A stretch of DNA of 64,000 nt, from NCBI GenBank assembly GCA_947034895.1, contig OX344765.1, positions 49,233,001-49,297,000 of the forward strand, given 5' to 3'. A program made the position numbers and the translations under genes. Below the pieces are notes generated by a model that saw nothing but the letters and a program-made list of their open reading frames with translations, searched no databases and was not told the DNA's origin. This DNA comes from Rhytidiadelphus loreus. Taxonomy: Eukaryota > Streptophyta > Bryopsida > Hypnales > Hylocomiaceae. Below are positions 31,769-44,478 of this stretch, piece by piece (position 1 is the first letter of the stretch; each line of letters opens with the position of its first letter).

Positions 31769-31903
31769 TTCCGGATGAACGAATAAAACCGAACGAAACT
31801 TCCGGATGCACGACGGAATAGATCAAACAAAATTTACGGATGAACGAATAAAGTCGAATGAACTGAATCCTTCCGATGAACGAAGAAAAACGAATGAAAC
31901 CCT
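31769..31903 (+). repeat. Four degenerate ~31-38 bp tandem units upstream of the SERF gene
   Basis: Units begin TTCCGGATGAACGAATAAA, TTCCGGATGCACGACGG, TTTACGGATGAACGAATAAA and TTCCGATGAACGAAGAAAAA. The array ends about 207 bases before the SERF start codon, so it lies in its promoter. Confidence 0.6.
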
Positions 31904-32109
31904 AATCGTTCACCTTCCTTTGTCGCCGGCTATGTGACTACTCCACTATGTTCCTCTCTTTTTTGGTCTTCGTGCCTCGTGTCTTCTGCCGTGGGCTCGA
32001 TCGTTTTTCTATCGGCCTGTTTCAGTCTGTTTTCTGATTGAAAGGGATTGTTTCAGTACGTTTTGGTATTCTAGAGAGTCAGTGTTGAATTTTGTAGGCA
32101 GACTTTTTG

Positions 32110-32301
32110 ATGACGAGAGGTAACCAGCGGGAGAAGGACCGTGAGAGGGCAGCTGCGCGCGGCAAGGGCGCCAAGGGGAAGGACGATGGACTGACGCCCG
32201 AGCAGCGGCGTGAGCGCGACGCTAAAGCTTTGCAAGAGAAGCTGGCCAAGAAGGCGGATAAGGAGCCCGGGCCAACGTCATCCACTGCGCCAAAGAAATG
32301 A
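32110..32301 (+). CDS. SERF/4F5-family small EDRK-rich protein
   Basis: This is a 63-residue protein starting MTRGNQREKDRERAAARGKG and continuing DDGLTPEQRRERDAKALQEK, ending STAPKK. This is the full 4F5 domain of the SERF family, small charged intracellular proteins linked in animals to protein aggregation and in cells to RNA-rich condensates. The plant function is not established. The length is normal for the family. The start is the MTRGNQ methionine; the preceding TTG is not a likely start. A possible splice acceptor (TTTTGTAGGCAG, ending 32100) just before the ATG suggests a leader intron. Tandem units lie upstream. Confidence 0.88.
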   Translation: MTRGNQREKDRERAAARGKGAKGKDDGLTPEQRRERDAKALQEKLAKKADKEPGPTSSTAPKK

Positions 32302-35300
32302 CACAGTTCTCTCTGTACATCACTCGCACTTGGTGTGCTTCCTCATCTTTTTACGAGCGCCTTCCATGTCTGAATTCCCCCTCTACGATTGGTGTAGAAC
32401 TTAGCGACAGTCGGTACGTAGAGAACCTGCTTTCTGTTGTGTGCACAAATTCTCTGTCCGCGTGCGACGAGATTTAAGTAGATGCGTCGGTCTGCTTCTT
32501 GCAGTTTGTCTGCTGAACGCAAGATGATGCAACTTACATCCTCGCGACGCTACTAGAGTATTGGTTAATCAGCGTGATTGAAATCAGACAAGTATAAAAA
32601 AGCTACATGAAGTGATAAACTTGTTGCTTCCATCCTTATGCAACTTTCAGTCAGAATGTTCATGGTAATTTTAGTCATGACAAACCAGCTGGTGCACTTT
32701 TAGCTTGGTCACAAACCATGTGGCAAGGTCGTTCTTTCACTCACTCTTGCTGTTTGGAGATATCGTTATCCTAATGTACGTTAGGATCGCTGCTGCAGTG
32801 AATTATATGATTGCAACCTTCTGTTTACGTGCTCAGCTTGAGCGATATATTCTTTGAGCCTTGAAAGAGTTTTTGCTGTCATCATTGGTGTATCGATGAA
32901 TCTCTTGCACATGCTATGTTGCCGATTTAACAGGTGGGAATATTCGGGATTGTCTGCAGCTGGAATGCTGTTCTTGGGCTCCGCACAGCAGTCCAGGTAT
33001 GCAAAAGTCAAGTTTTGGAACTCGTCAAAGTTACTGGCTTTCCAGGGGAATCTCATGATTGTCACATTGCACCATGCTACAGCAACCAGTGTTTGATGAT
33101 GTCACCCACTTTGAGCGTGTGTGTGCATGCGTGAATAACGTATTGAATACTATTTGCCTCACACTAAGCAGGAGACACCCCTATTGAGTGTGAGAGCTAT
33201 GGAGGGAATGTACCGGGGGTTAACATTTCAGGGGAGGGGACCCCTGTGCAGCACTATTCCAAAACTCCGTACTTTGCTAGCATTTTCTCCTGTCAAAAAA
33301 GCCACGTCCTGCTCCAACACAACGAATGCCACAAGAGCTTGCAAACATGAATTTCACGTTCTAACCCTTCTCCATTGTGTCTTTGCAAGGCACCAAATCA
33401 CACCGTAATCTTCTAATGCTTGCAACAGTGTGTGAACTATTCCAATTTAGAGAGCATAGGACGTAAACAGTAGTACAGAATGAAAAGCCAGGGAACAATG
33501 TCAGTTTTGTTAAATTGGCGCAGTTCCTTTGAAAATGGCGTAGTACATCGTCAAGGAATAAAGGGAAGGAAACGACTTCCACAAACCATCTGATCGAGCT
33601 GGGTACTGGTAGTCGGTGATCAATGTTGGGGATGAAATGTAGTTTGCATATGAGTTTTCATGTACATGATGGTGATTATGCCAAATTATATTGTCAAGTG
33701 AGTTACGACTGACAAAAAAAAAAAAAATTCCGATCCAATTGGATCACCCTTGAAAGTTATTCATTGAACAATTTTTGTCCTCCATGTTGTTATAGGGTTA
33801 ATAATAGGAATGGATACTTTTAGGTGATTTAAAAAAAATTTAATCTCTTAATGTCCATGTTGAGATTGTAAATGGTGGTTTTTTTGGAGTACTTTTTCTT
33901 AAAGAATATTTGATGATATATTTTTTCCTTTTGTCATGGATGAAATTGCTAAACTACTACAAAATCTTTGAAGAGTATCAATAGTTCATTTGGATGAATA
34001 CATATACATATATATATATATATATGCATTTGAATGGACATGTTGGGTGCTATCTCATTTGTGTATCTTATCTATGCCTATGGATGTAAAGAGCTTCACA
34101 ACTTCAAAATGACCATAGTGATTGAAACAACCAATTCAAGTTTATTGGCCAAGGTTCCAATTGACATTAACAATAGAGCTAAAGCAAACTTCTATATATG
34201 TGTCAAAATTAGTATGTAATGAATTTCTAAACTTTTGAGAGTCATAATTTCTTCTTCAAGATTCATGATGCTTTTAGTTCCATGTGAATAGGGAGAACTA
34301 TATTTTCCAAGTAGCATTGCCTTAGTGTAAAACTAAATGCAATAAAAAAATAAATTTGAGTTCAATGTTTAAAATAGTTTTCTAAAAGTTGGAAACTTGC
34401 CTCCCCCCATATTTGTTGGTCAATCATTTTTATTCTCCTCTTGCATCTATTATACACTTCCTTGTAGCTAATTTCGAATTTTGTTTTTGTCTTTTATGGA
34501 AGGTTTCGATGATTCAAAGTGCATGTGTGTCCACTCTTGTGCTTGTTGTTCTCAATTTTCTCAACCAACTAAAGTGGGTACACCCAAAATTGCACCTTGT
34601 CTAAAATCGCCATCATCACTTTCTGTACATCTTCCAAAATCAATATGTATGTATGAAACGATTTTAGAACATCTAGTACCCAAATTTTTTTTAATCCTTC
34701 ATGACTTTTGTATAAAGTATCCAAATATTGCATTCTTTGATGTGTTGCACCTTCCTTGCAACAAGTGAATATGAAAATTTGACCCGTCTAATAATAGTAA
34801 CCAAGCACAGTAGCAAAAATGAAAGCGCCCATATGAAAGCGTGACACAAATGCGTTGAAAAAGTCAACACCATATGAAGTCCCAAAGTTGTCGGTATTAT
34901 CATTTAGAAAAACCAACATCGAGGTCAAGCGATACCTTTTCTCAAGAACTGGGGCCGGCATTCTTGTTGTGCGCTTCACTTTCATTGTTGTTGTTTCCCT
35001 TTCTGCACAGAAGCTGTAATTGCACTGTCGGCGTAACTGGGTTAGTGCCGAGAAATGATGTCACTTGTTCCCAGCTGTTTCTAGTGAGTAGATTTGACAT
35101 TCTCTTCACACATTCTCTTAATTGGAGTTTTGCATTAGTATTCTTGTGCAGTTACGCTTTGGTAATGAGATCACGGTCTTCTTTCTGAAACCCATGTTGC
35201 TAATCTGTACTGTTTTGCTAACTTGTGAGGAAATTGTGCAGGCTGAGAGCTAGGGTTTGGCGACGGTAGTTAGCTAGCATGTTTGAGTGTGTGATTTGTG

Positions 35301-35529
35301 AGATTTAGGAGTATTTTCCTTTGCGCAAACCCTTCACAGAAGACTCTTGGCTCTGTAAAGATTGCAACTTGGAAGAACTGTGGATCCAGGAGCTGCATTC
35401 AGTGGTTGACCACGGTGCCTTGACATTGGACTAGGAGAGTTTAATTTTTTAAACCCTAAGATTATTTTAAAACCCGACATGGCTTTATGATTCTTCTCTC
35501 TTCATTTTGAAACTGGAAGCATTTTAGTG
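32302..35529. other. Intergenic stretch between the SERF and transporter genes
   Basis: It includes the probable 3' UTR of the SERF gene and the transporter promoter. A TA dinucleotide run lies near 34005-34025. Frames here are short and carry no recognisable domain. I see no further gene. Confidence 0.55.
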
Positions 35530-35667
35530 ATGGTTATGAGGAGTCAATTGCTTCATCTGCAACCAGAAGCTTCGCTCAGAGCATGGCGACTTTTGCTGTT
35601 GACTCCGACGCCACTGTGTTTCTGCCCAAGAATGTGGACGATGCAAAGGAGGGCAATGTGTACGTAG
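35530..35667 (+). promoter_or_regulatory. Upstream ORF overlapping the transporter start codon
   Basis: An ATG at 35530 opens a 45-codon frame that runs through the main ATG (35583) in another frame and stops at 35665-35667. If the leader includes it, ribosomes starting here would bypass the transporter start. This is a sequence observation; translation is unproven. Confidence 0.4.
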
Positions 35668-38600
35668 AAAAGAATGGTAGAGAGGGAGGAGAGGAGTTAG
35701 TGGGCTCGTGGAGTTTACAGCTATGGCGGTTTCTCGTCCAACCTTTCACGTGGATGTCCATGTTGATCAGGTAACTTGTCATCCGTTTATCATTTCTAGC
35801 TACAGAGTACGCTGATTGATCCTATTAGTGCACTATGAATGAATTTCTTATGCAATTATTCAAAGTGTGAGGTTGTAGAGCACAATTGGAGGGACAGTAG
35901 ACAGCCTCATTTTCATTCAAATATCAGTGACCATGGACGTTTAGCTAAGTCATACTTACCCCACTTGGTAATAATTTCAACCCAGTGTACGAATAGATGA
36001 TTTGCTGTTGGTACTGGAGACGAGATCAAATACCTAACAGTTTTAATATCCTCTGTCTCATAAATTTTTTACCGTCCTGATTCTTTGCAATTGTCATTTT
36101 GTCATTCCTGCGAGCTACACTCAACCCTCTCGAATTGCACACTCCCAGTATATCCGAAGAATCTGAAGAACCTGTCATGTTGGGATTGGACAACTTGCTC
36201 ATGTCAAGTTGTGAAAACATGTGATAAGTTTTGTCCCCACCCCCCCGAAGGCAGTGCAATTACGGAGACTTGAGTGTGCTGTAGATCACATATATGCCAT
36301 CAAACGAAGCATATAACTGAAATGGTGCTCCCCTTATGGAGTGGGAAGATGGCAGCTTGAGCAGCAGTGTCTTCCTGTTTTGCGGGTGATTTCAATTTTT
36401 AACGATTTGGGATTTGGCTATGAATGATGTTGGACAGGGAGCTGGATGGTACGTTTGTAATGGGAGTGATAGTGGTGTATGGTGTAAGCCAGGGTGTGGG
36501 GTTCGCTCTAACCCGTGTGGTCGTGGATTACTACTGGAAAGATGTGCAAGGCAAGGAGCCTGCCACTGTGCAATTCTACCAAGGGGTCACATGGCTGCCT
36601 TGGGATGTGAAGCCTCTCTACGGCCTCCTCACGGATCTCCTCCCCTTCTTCGGCTACCACCGTCGGCCTTACTTCGTGTTTGCAGGTCTTTCTACCAAAC
36701 CTTAATATCACGGTAATCCGCTACTTTCTCTTGGCTTGAGTGCACTTGCATGGCCTCAAATGTTCTAAATTACTGCCAAGATTTATGTCTGTTTCACTGA
36801 ACTTGATAGGTTTCTTTGCACTCATCCTGAAGAGCTTGTTTCTTGCCCATCTCTGAGGTTGAAACACTAAGTTAGTACAACTGTTGGAATGCCAATCATA
36901 TACCTCTTCCCAGTGATTGTTTCAGGTCTTCTTCAATTGATCGATGGGTTAATGTTTCTATGACACTAGTTTAGTGCCATTTTAATAATCTTGTGCCGTT
37001 GTAGTGTGTCTTAAGATCTAAATTTGGAAAACGTCAAAAGAACACGAAAACAACAACGAAATGGTACGAATACAATGTTTTTATTATTATTAATCCGTCT
37101 ACTATTTAAAGCAGCACTGAAACAATTGACAATTAGTGCAGAGGGATGTTTGTAATGTCTTACTATTGTCTGGTTTGGCATCTTTGTTGAAATGCAGGTG
37201 TGGTAATGTTATCGACATACCTAGTTCTAGTGTTTGGTGGAAAGCTGCTTGCAGCGACGGCACTGGCAATGTTTGTAGGCGCCTCAGCATCTTCGGCGAT
37301 GGCAGATGTAACCATTGATGCCCTGGTTGTTATGAAGAGTCAGGAAAAGCCGGAGCTGGCCACGCACGTCCAAAGCTTGTGTGCTTCGTGTTCGTCGGTT
37401 GGGAGGTTGTCTGGGTACTTACTGAGTGGGCTTGCAGTGCATCTTTTCGGTTCACAGGTTCGTAATTGGACTGCACTCTCTGAATTTGATAGCACATGAA
37501 AATTGCTCACTTTTCCATATTAGTTCTTGTTTCATATCATCTGCAAGCGAAATAATTGTCTCACACAGCAGTTTGTAAGACGAAAATTCGTCCATTATTT
37601 TCAGTAGCTTTAATGTTCGTCCATTATCTCTAGCTGATGAAGAAGAGATGTGCATATATTGTCACTCACTGATAATGCATTTAATACTCATACTGACACA
37701 CAACTGTCATAGTGACGTTCTTGATTATACATCTCGAAAGGTTCATTTTAAAATTATGTGTATTTGCAAGAATGCAATGACTGGATCAGCTTAAGGTTTT
37801 GAGATTTCATGTAATTTTTCTTGCAATGGGCAAGGTGGTTTCGAAGCATGGCTTGGAATTCATGTGCCTTTGTGGGTTGCAGTTTGCTCTGGGTCTTATG
37901 CTTGTGCCTGGAGTGCTTGTTCTCATCCTAGGCTTCACCATTGCTGAGCCTCGTCTCCCTCGTCACCGTTGGCACTCTGGCCAGGTACTTTTAAACATAC
38001 TTTGGAATTAGTGCATACCTTGTTTTCCACTTTCTGGCTTAAGCCTCTATCTATCAAGCTGTGACCTTTCATCTCAGGACGGAAGCCAAGTGAGATGTTA
38101 GGTTGAGGTTTCGTAGCTTTGACAATGCTTTATGCTCAAAGACAGACATGCTTTGCTGCTCATGTCTGATAATTAATCTTTTAAACAATTTTTAGGTTGG
38201 GAAGGACATGAAGCAAGCCTGTTCCACCATGTGGGTCACTCTGAAGATGCGTGAAGTGTGGCAGCCCGCAACGTATATGTATCTGTCGTGGGCATTATCA
38301 CCAGATATTGGAGAAGGCAAGTTCTATTGGTTCAATGATTCTGATGTTGGCCCTGGTTTCTCTGAGGTATGGTTTTTCTCTATCTAGAGCTTTGCCTTCA
38401 ATTCTTTTCAAATTTTATGCGCATTTAGAAGGTACAACTTCGTTATTATTCTACTGGAGCTTTCTCGTAGAGCAGAGAATTGAGGTTCCATGTACTGTAC
38501 ATTCTTTTCCATGCTAAATCTTTTCACCAGTACTCTACGTGATTATGCAGGAGTTTGTGGGGGTGATATATGCAATGGGAGCTGTGGGAACTTTGTTTGG

Positions 38601-39614
38601 CGTTGCAATTTATAACAGATATTTGCGACACTGGACATTTCGGAGTCTTCTTCTTTGGGCTCAGGTGCTGCTGGCGTTGTCAGGGTTGTTTGATTTGGCG
38701 CTCGTGACCCGTGTTAGTCGGAAGCTGCTTATTCCTGACTCTGTATTTGCAGTTATCGACGAAGGAGTTTCATCGGTAATTCCTCTAGACTCGATCTCCT
38801 CATTAAAATTTATAACAATGGAACGCCTTCTTTCTTAAGCAACCAGACACCCAAGTATCCACCACATTTCTCCATTAACCCTTAATTTCCCAAGGTGAGA
38901 ATAGAAAGTCCACTTTGGAAGGTAATAGTCAATTATAGTAACTTTCAAACTTTTCTCTACTGTTCAAAAATATAGGGTGTTATTTCTTCTTTCTATATCT
39001 ACGTTTTGTTACATGTAGCTTCTTAAACGATTTATTTCATAGAAGTGACCACTTCAATCTGCTCATTTGGGCACTTAGTTGTTTACTTGGAAAGTGATTA
39101 TACATATTGTCAGTTTTATATTATCTTCTCATGATCGTGTGTACTATAATACCGTGTGCACCGAACTAAAACCAGTGAATACTTGTGGCTATGGAATTTG
39201 CAGGCAATTGGACGGATAAAGTGGTTGCCTCTTTTGGTCCTGGCAGCCAAACTATGCCCTCCGGGCATTGAGGGAACGTTCTTCGCGCTTCTCATGTCTG
39301 TGGACAACTTAGGTATGTTGTCGTCTTCATGGATGGGAGGTGTGCTGCTGAAACTGACAGGAGTTCGTCGCCAGCATTTCAAGTACTTATGGCTCACGGT
39401 TCTGATACGAATCTTCATGCGCTTTCTTCCTCTGCCATTCCTGTTCCTGGTGCCCAACACCAACCCGGACCAGCCTCTTCTGCCTCCTGAGCTTCTAGCG
39501 TCTGAGAATCCCAATCCCACTTACGTCTTGGAAAGTGAGTCTGAAGAGGAGGAAGACGGTGAAACTGTACGCCTTGCAGTTTTGCATCCCTCAAACGGGG
39601 GCCAGTTTAATTAG
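35583..39614 (+). CDS. Folate-biopterin transporter (FBT/BT1 family, seven exons)
   Basis: Seven exons (35583-35770, 36438-36685, 37198-37457, 37835-37984, 38196-38366, 38551-38775, 39204-39614) join in frame to 550 residues. The family is MFS-like, with about 12 membrane helices, and moves folates or pterins across plastid or other membranes. Marks are GVSQGVGFALTRVVVDYYWK, FYQGVTWLPWDVKPLYGLLT with DLLPFFGYHRRPY, the ADVTIDALVV helix, SWALSPDIGEGKFYWFNDS, and PPGIEGTFFALLMSVDN with LGMLSSSWMGG. The first ~45 residues are hydrophilic and could be a targeting region, but this is not certain. The C-terminus is acidic (ESESEEEEDGE). All introns are GT-AG; the exon 4 acceptor (GGGCAAG) is weak but preserves frame. 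An upstream ORF overlaps the start. Which Arabidopsis FBT it matches I cannot tell. Confidence 0.9.
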
Positions 39615-42600
39615 AGCTTCTCTAGTTTGCTTCATGGTCGAATGTATCATTTTGGTGAGAGGGAGGACTAGAATGAATCGGATCAAATGGAGTCAGGCTG
39701 GACGCATCTGATCTTATGCATTCTGTTGCACCAATTTGCATGCAATTTGCGAAGCATTGGATTTATTTCATGGTCAGTCGAAGTTTTAATAATTTGCATA
39801 TGTATGCGGCTATGGGCTGAATTCATCAGAGCTGAGTTTGAACATGGCGAAAGCACTCCTTTTGTAGAGCCAAATAGCGTGCAGAGTAGCGATCCACGAA
39901 CTCAAGTTCTGTCTGTCCAGGACTTCAAGAGATCTCAAGATGCACACGGTGCAAGATGACTTTGAACATAAAAGTGACATCTTTTTTGCATTGGCACCCG
40001 CAATTGTCAATTTTGTTTGGGTATTGTTGAATTATTACTAGAGTCAAACTCATGGATTGAAGGAATCTCAAATCGATGCCTCTCTAAGATTTGAAGTATT
40101 CTAGCCAAGATAAAGTCCTTTTAAATCTTAGAACTTGCAAAATACTATTTTCTATTATACCATGGATGTTGCCATAACTTTTGCATTCTAACTCCAAATG
40201 ATTCAAGATTTAAATGTAAGGTACTCATGGCTATAATATGCCTTGTCTAATCTTTTTGTAATATTCAAAAATGTTTTATAGTCCAAAAAAGCCTCCAATT
40301 TTGTCACTTGCTAATTAGAGCTTAAATTTGGAGAAGATGGTCTTCTAGTGGACTTGTAGCTAACATTTAAAGGAATCCTAAAAAAAGTGAATTGTATGTT
40401 GTATGGAAGTTCACAAAGTAAGCTTTCTTTTGCTACATTTTGAAACATGTAAAGTATTATTTTGGTGGTTTTTTCAAAGAATGACCATCTCCAAAGAGTT
40501 TTACAAAAGGATTTTTTTTTAATTGAAAATTTTATTTCCTATTCTTTACAAATTAAAACATTGAAGTGTCTATTTTTTCCAGATTTAGCACTTCTTTTAG
40601 TTCTCCTAATTAGAAAAAAATTTATATGCTTTATCTTCTTAGAATACAATCTTTTTAACCTCTATAGGATTAATAAGATAGAATGTGTCCTCTTCAAATA
40701 TTCAATGGCAAATTCTTGATAGGGAATCTCAATTTTTGGCAAATTTTCAATGGAAAATTCTTAGTAAACAAATCTCAATATTTAGTTAGGTAGGATCTTG
40801 TAAAGTAACAAATTGACATACTTGTTGCATTTTTCAATTTTCAAATTTTCAATGTAAGAAGTATTTAAAATTTTATTTTGAAAATGTAGTCTTGTACAAA
40901 AGGGGAACGAACATACTTTTTTTTACAATGAAAGAAATAGTGGAGATGGAAAAAATATTTTCTTAGACATTTTTTGCCTTTGATCTGTACAAACAATTTG
41001 AATGTGGAGGGAATTCTCTCAAATTTATATTTTTAGCAATTTTAATTAGTAAAACATGGTTCAATCTAGTGTAATCAAGAACATAAAATAATTAGAATGA
41101 TTCCAAATTTTCTTGAAGATGTTCAAAATGATATGTTAATAATATCAATCATTAAATTTCAAAAACTGACAAGTACATAAATTTTTGAATTTTTTGTAGG
41201 ATCCAATTTGGTCAATTTTGGCTTTTTACTCCTATTTGAAAGTGTATGCAAATTTGAGAGAGGTTTTTATTTCTCATTTTTTAAAATAAAAAAATACTAC
41301 ATTTGCCATAGATTCCAACAAAACAAATCGGGATGGATAAAAATTATTGTTCATCTTATAATTTTTCTTCCCCCAAAGCTGCATTTTTTGCCTATAGGTT
41401 GATCATCGAAAATTGTTATAATCTAAAAATACAACAACCAATATTTTCCACAATTAATTCCATGCATACTATACAAAATATTCTTTACTTTTGTATGGTT
41501 AAAATTAAAAATTTCAAGCACATCTCTGTGCAAAAAAATATCAAAGTGGGACAACTCATTGAAAATCTTTATTGTTTAAAGATGGGATCAAGGCCTAACA
41601 ACTTCTTGACTAGAGATTGTTAGAGATGTATACATTGGTCTTATTTTTTAAATTTAAGAAAAAAATTTAATTTTAAAATACTCATTAGAGGATTTTTCAG
41701 GCCATTGGGAGATGTTGAGTTTCCTGGATGTTCCTAAACTGTGGGAACGTCACTAAAGCAACAATCCAACATGGCACAAAGACTGCCACATTGGACTGCA
41801 TTAATCAATTAATATTTAAAAAAATGTCAATTATTTTGCTAAAAGTTCAAAATTAGTTGAATACGGTTTTCATACCATCATGTGCAAATGTACAAAATTA
41901 GTTACAATGTGAGGATCAAATAGCAAAATCTAATTACAGTAAAGAGACATCTATTTTATAAAATTTAGGCATTTGTCACCCTAACATTGAAATCTCTATA
42001 GAGGGAATTGTGAAACTTTTTGGAGATGCTTGTTGAAGGAAAGATGTGCATATGAAAGTTTCCTAAATGACTATGCAGTCGAACTAAAAAATTCATTGCC
42101 AAGGTTTGTCAATAAATTATCTTGTAAAACCATGAATATTAAATGAAACAATTCACCAAAAATGGATTTTTGTTGTTTTGAAGTTGCTTGATTGGGATTG
42201 GTAAGAATTGAATGTTAATTATGCAAGACAAAAAATGCCAATTGTATTCTATATTATGCAAAATTCTTTGAACAGCTCAATAGATAATTTGTAAGATTAT
42301 TGGACCTGACTATTAGTACATATTGGTGTAGGTTCCAAACACCTGACTATTCATTCTCTACTTCTTTTGTAAGGTGGCCAACTTCATTCTAACTACTTAA
42401 CCCCTAAAGTCCCATTGTCCCTATGGGGGACAAAATGGATTTCGGGTAGGCTCTTATGATCTCAATTTTTACTGAAACTTTTTGAAACTTTCTCATAAAA
42501 TAGATAAACTTATGAGCTTTCCAAGAATATAATTTTTATTCCAATCAGTGCTCGGGAGCAAAAGTTATGCCACAATAACTTCAAAATGTAGGAGACTAGG

Positions 42601-42661
42601 CAGCAAAAAAAATCCACCAAAAATTGATATAAAAATTTTAATATTTTTTTCTTGTATATCA
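39615..42661. other. AT-rich spacer with repeat copies
   Basis: After the transporter's probable 3' UTR (to about 40 kb) the DNA is strongly AT-rich. A GACTGCCAC-family copy lies at 41700-41835 and dispersed-repeat copy 2 starts at 42401. The short frames here look random. Confidence 0.6.
41700..41835. repeat. Degenerate member of the GACTGCCAC / AT-tract repeat family
   Basis: GAGTTTCCTGG, CTGTGGGAACGTCACT, AAAGACTGCCACATTGGACT and then A/T-rich text follow the same order as the other copies. The distal end is not identifiable. Confidence 0.4.
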
Positions 42662-43115
42662 CACTAGAAGAAACCCATGTTTTTTGTGATGAGCCTTGAT
42701 TTTTTCTGATGAATTTTTTTTGATGTCTAAGTTGACATTTATCTATTTTTATGTTTTTCATGACATCCAAATGATCTAATGAACATCAATAAAAACATAA
42801 AATAGCTAAATGTCAACTTAGACATCAAAAAAAATTCGTTAGAAAAAATTAGGGCTCATCACAAAAAACATGGGTTTCTTCTAGTGTTATATTTTCTTCT
42901 AAATGGAAAGCTTTGATTCATGACATTTGGATTAGTAATGTAAAAGTTCTGGAGTTTCTTGTTTTGCGGGCAATCATAGCAACTTCTTGAAAGAATTTTT
43001 TTCTTCCACTTTGAATGGTGATATCTTTCAATCTATATGGTCAAAAATCACAATTTTTTTGTTACATGATCAAAGATAAGTGTAGAACAAGATCCTATGG
43101 TTAGATTCTAAAAAA
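42401..43115 (+). repeat. Dispersed repeat, copy 2, interrupted by a CACTA-type MITE
   Basis: It follows TTAA (42397-42400) and matches 9410 onward: CCTAAAG, GGGGACAAAATGG, CTCAATTTTT, AGCAAAAGTTATGCCAC. After the MITE at 42662-42886 the match resumes (TTGGATTAGTAATG...AAAGTT against TTGGACTAGTGATGAGAAAG), so the MITE arrived later. Confidence 0.55.
42662..42886. mobile_element. CACTA-type MITE, 225 bp
   Basis: Terminal inverted repeats begin CACTAGAAGAAACCCATGTT and end with the reverse complement ...TTCTTCTAGTG. Sub-terminal inverted text (GATGTCTAAGTTGACATTTA and its complement) makes most of the element fold on itself. The flanking triplets TCA/TTA are not a perfect duplication. No coding capacity. 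Confidence 0.75.
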
Positions 43116-43774
43116 TATTTTAAAAATTCATTTCATAGGTGAACATAGCAAAAGTGGTAGTTTTGAGTGGTTTTGGCAGAAAAATGGCCTTGGGACCATC
43201 ATACCATCATTCTTCATCCACCCACCCAAGAAACCCGGGCAGAGCTGCCGCTAGGGTTTACTTGTTCTTTGCCGCCTTTTTACACCAATTTCGATTTTTA
43301 GTAAGTTTTTTAGCAAAGCGATCTTTTCCAAAGAAACGAGGGACCAGAAGCGAGTTGATTGAGATCAGTTTCATAGGAATTGGAGCAGTTTTGGACAGTC
43401 AAAGGACTATCTTAATAAAACCTAATTAGGGTTCGACCACCGCAAGGTGTCGCTGTACCAATTTCCGTGAGTGCTAACTGATCACAAGGCTTCTCCAATA
43501 GTTTCAGATATGGAGAAAGCGAAGCAAGCAAACGTACACAGAATAGGAGGAGAGAGAGAACTTTCTTGGGCCTTCTCAGATCGACCAAAGCCTTAATCAG
43601 ATTAGGGTTCCGAGAGAGAAGAGGAGTGCTTAAAGTTGCAGTTAGTTCCGAGAGTTGCTTCACTGCTATAGCATAATTGCTTAGACTCTAGACTGCAAAT
43701 TGCTAACCCCAATCGTAGGCCACCGTCACCCTCAAGAACACAACTTGGAAGAAAAAATAGTAATCGTACAAGGC

Positions 43775-44478
43775 ATGAGTATGGAGTTGGACCAGATACA
43801 AAAATTACCGGAGATGAGAGGAGACAGTTGGGCTTCATCCGATTTGTTGTCGGAGGTCCCTCGAGGGATGGCATCGCAATAAGAGCTGGGAGGATCGCCC
43901 AGGAAGGAGCAGCTAGTGCAACAAGCGTCGCCACCGCCCAAGATTGACCTAGGTTGGAAACCGAAGGTACAACTTTCACCAACGGAGCTACAGGGCTTGA
44001 AGAGCACAAGAGAAGAATTGTACCAATGACTAATCTTGGGTAAGGTCTTCGGCCTAGCTTCAAGACACTTTTTGCTTTCAAAATTTCTAGAGGGTAAAAG
44101 GAAGGATTTTTTCAAAAACTTACAACTGCTCTCGAGAAGGTTTTTCCGGCTGGAGTTTTCCACGTGCGAGCTGAGGTGCGGGCTGGCTGAGAGTTGCCTG
44201 CAAATGGGAATACTCAAGTGGGGCAAGAGGATTGTCAGATTCTATCCGTGGGTAGAAGGATTCTCAATAGAGGCCCCAAATCCCAAGTTGAAAATAGGTA
44301 CAACCATTAGGGTACAGTTCCTAGACTTAGAACTGATACTACAGACACCAGATTGGTTGAGGAAACTCGCAGGATTGATAGGGGAAGTAATCTCTGTGGA
44401 ATAGGTTGAATTGGCCTGTAAGAGGCCAGCATGTCCAATAGTCAACGTAATAGTAGAAGACATTAAGAAACTGCCAGA
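43775..44478 (+). pseudogene. LINE ORF1, 5' part (DUF4283 domain), inactivated
   Basis: The reading starts MSMELDQIQKLPEMRGDSW and runs, with stops, into WGKRIVRFYPWVEGFS and IRVQFLDLELILQTPDWLRK, LAGLIGEVISVE, then ACKRPACPIVNVIVEDIKKL. This is the DUF4283 region of plant LINE ORF1 proteins, which bind nucleic acid. Stops occur in frame (for example after MASQ, after EELYQ, and after VISVE near 44402). Reading breaks off after KKLPD at about 44478, where foreign DNA begins; the zinc knuckle of the same ORF reappears at 49.5 kb. Confidence 0.7.

Noticed and set aside
36414..36716. 100-codon frame overlapping transporter exon 2
   Set aside because: Alternative frame of the same exon; the transporter frame holds the family motifs.
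43602..44226. Two long minus-strand frames over LINE ORF1
   Set aside because: They are antisense to the DUF4283 reading and carry no domain.
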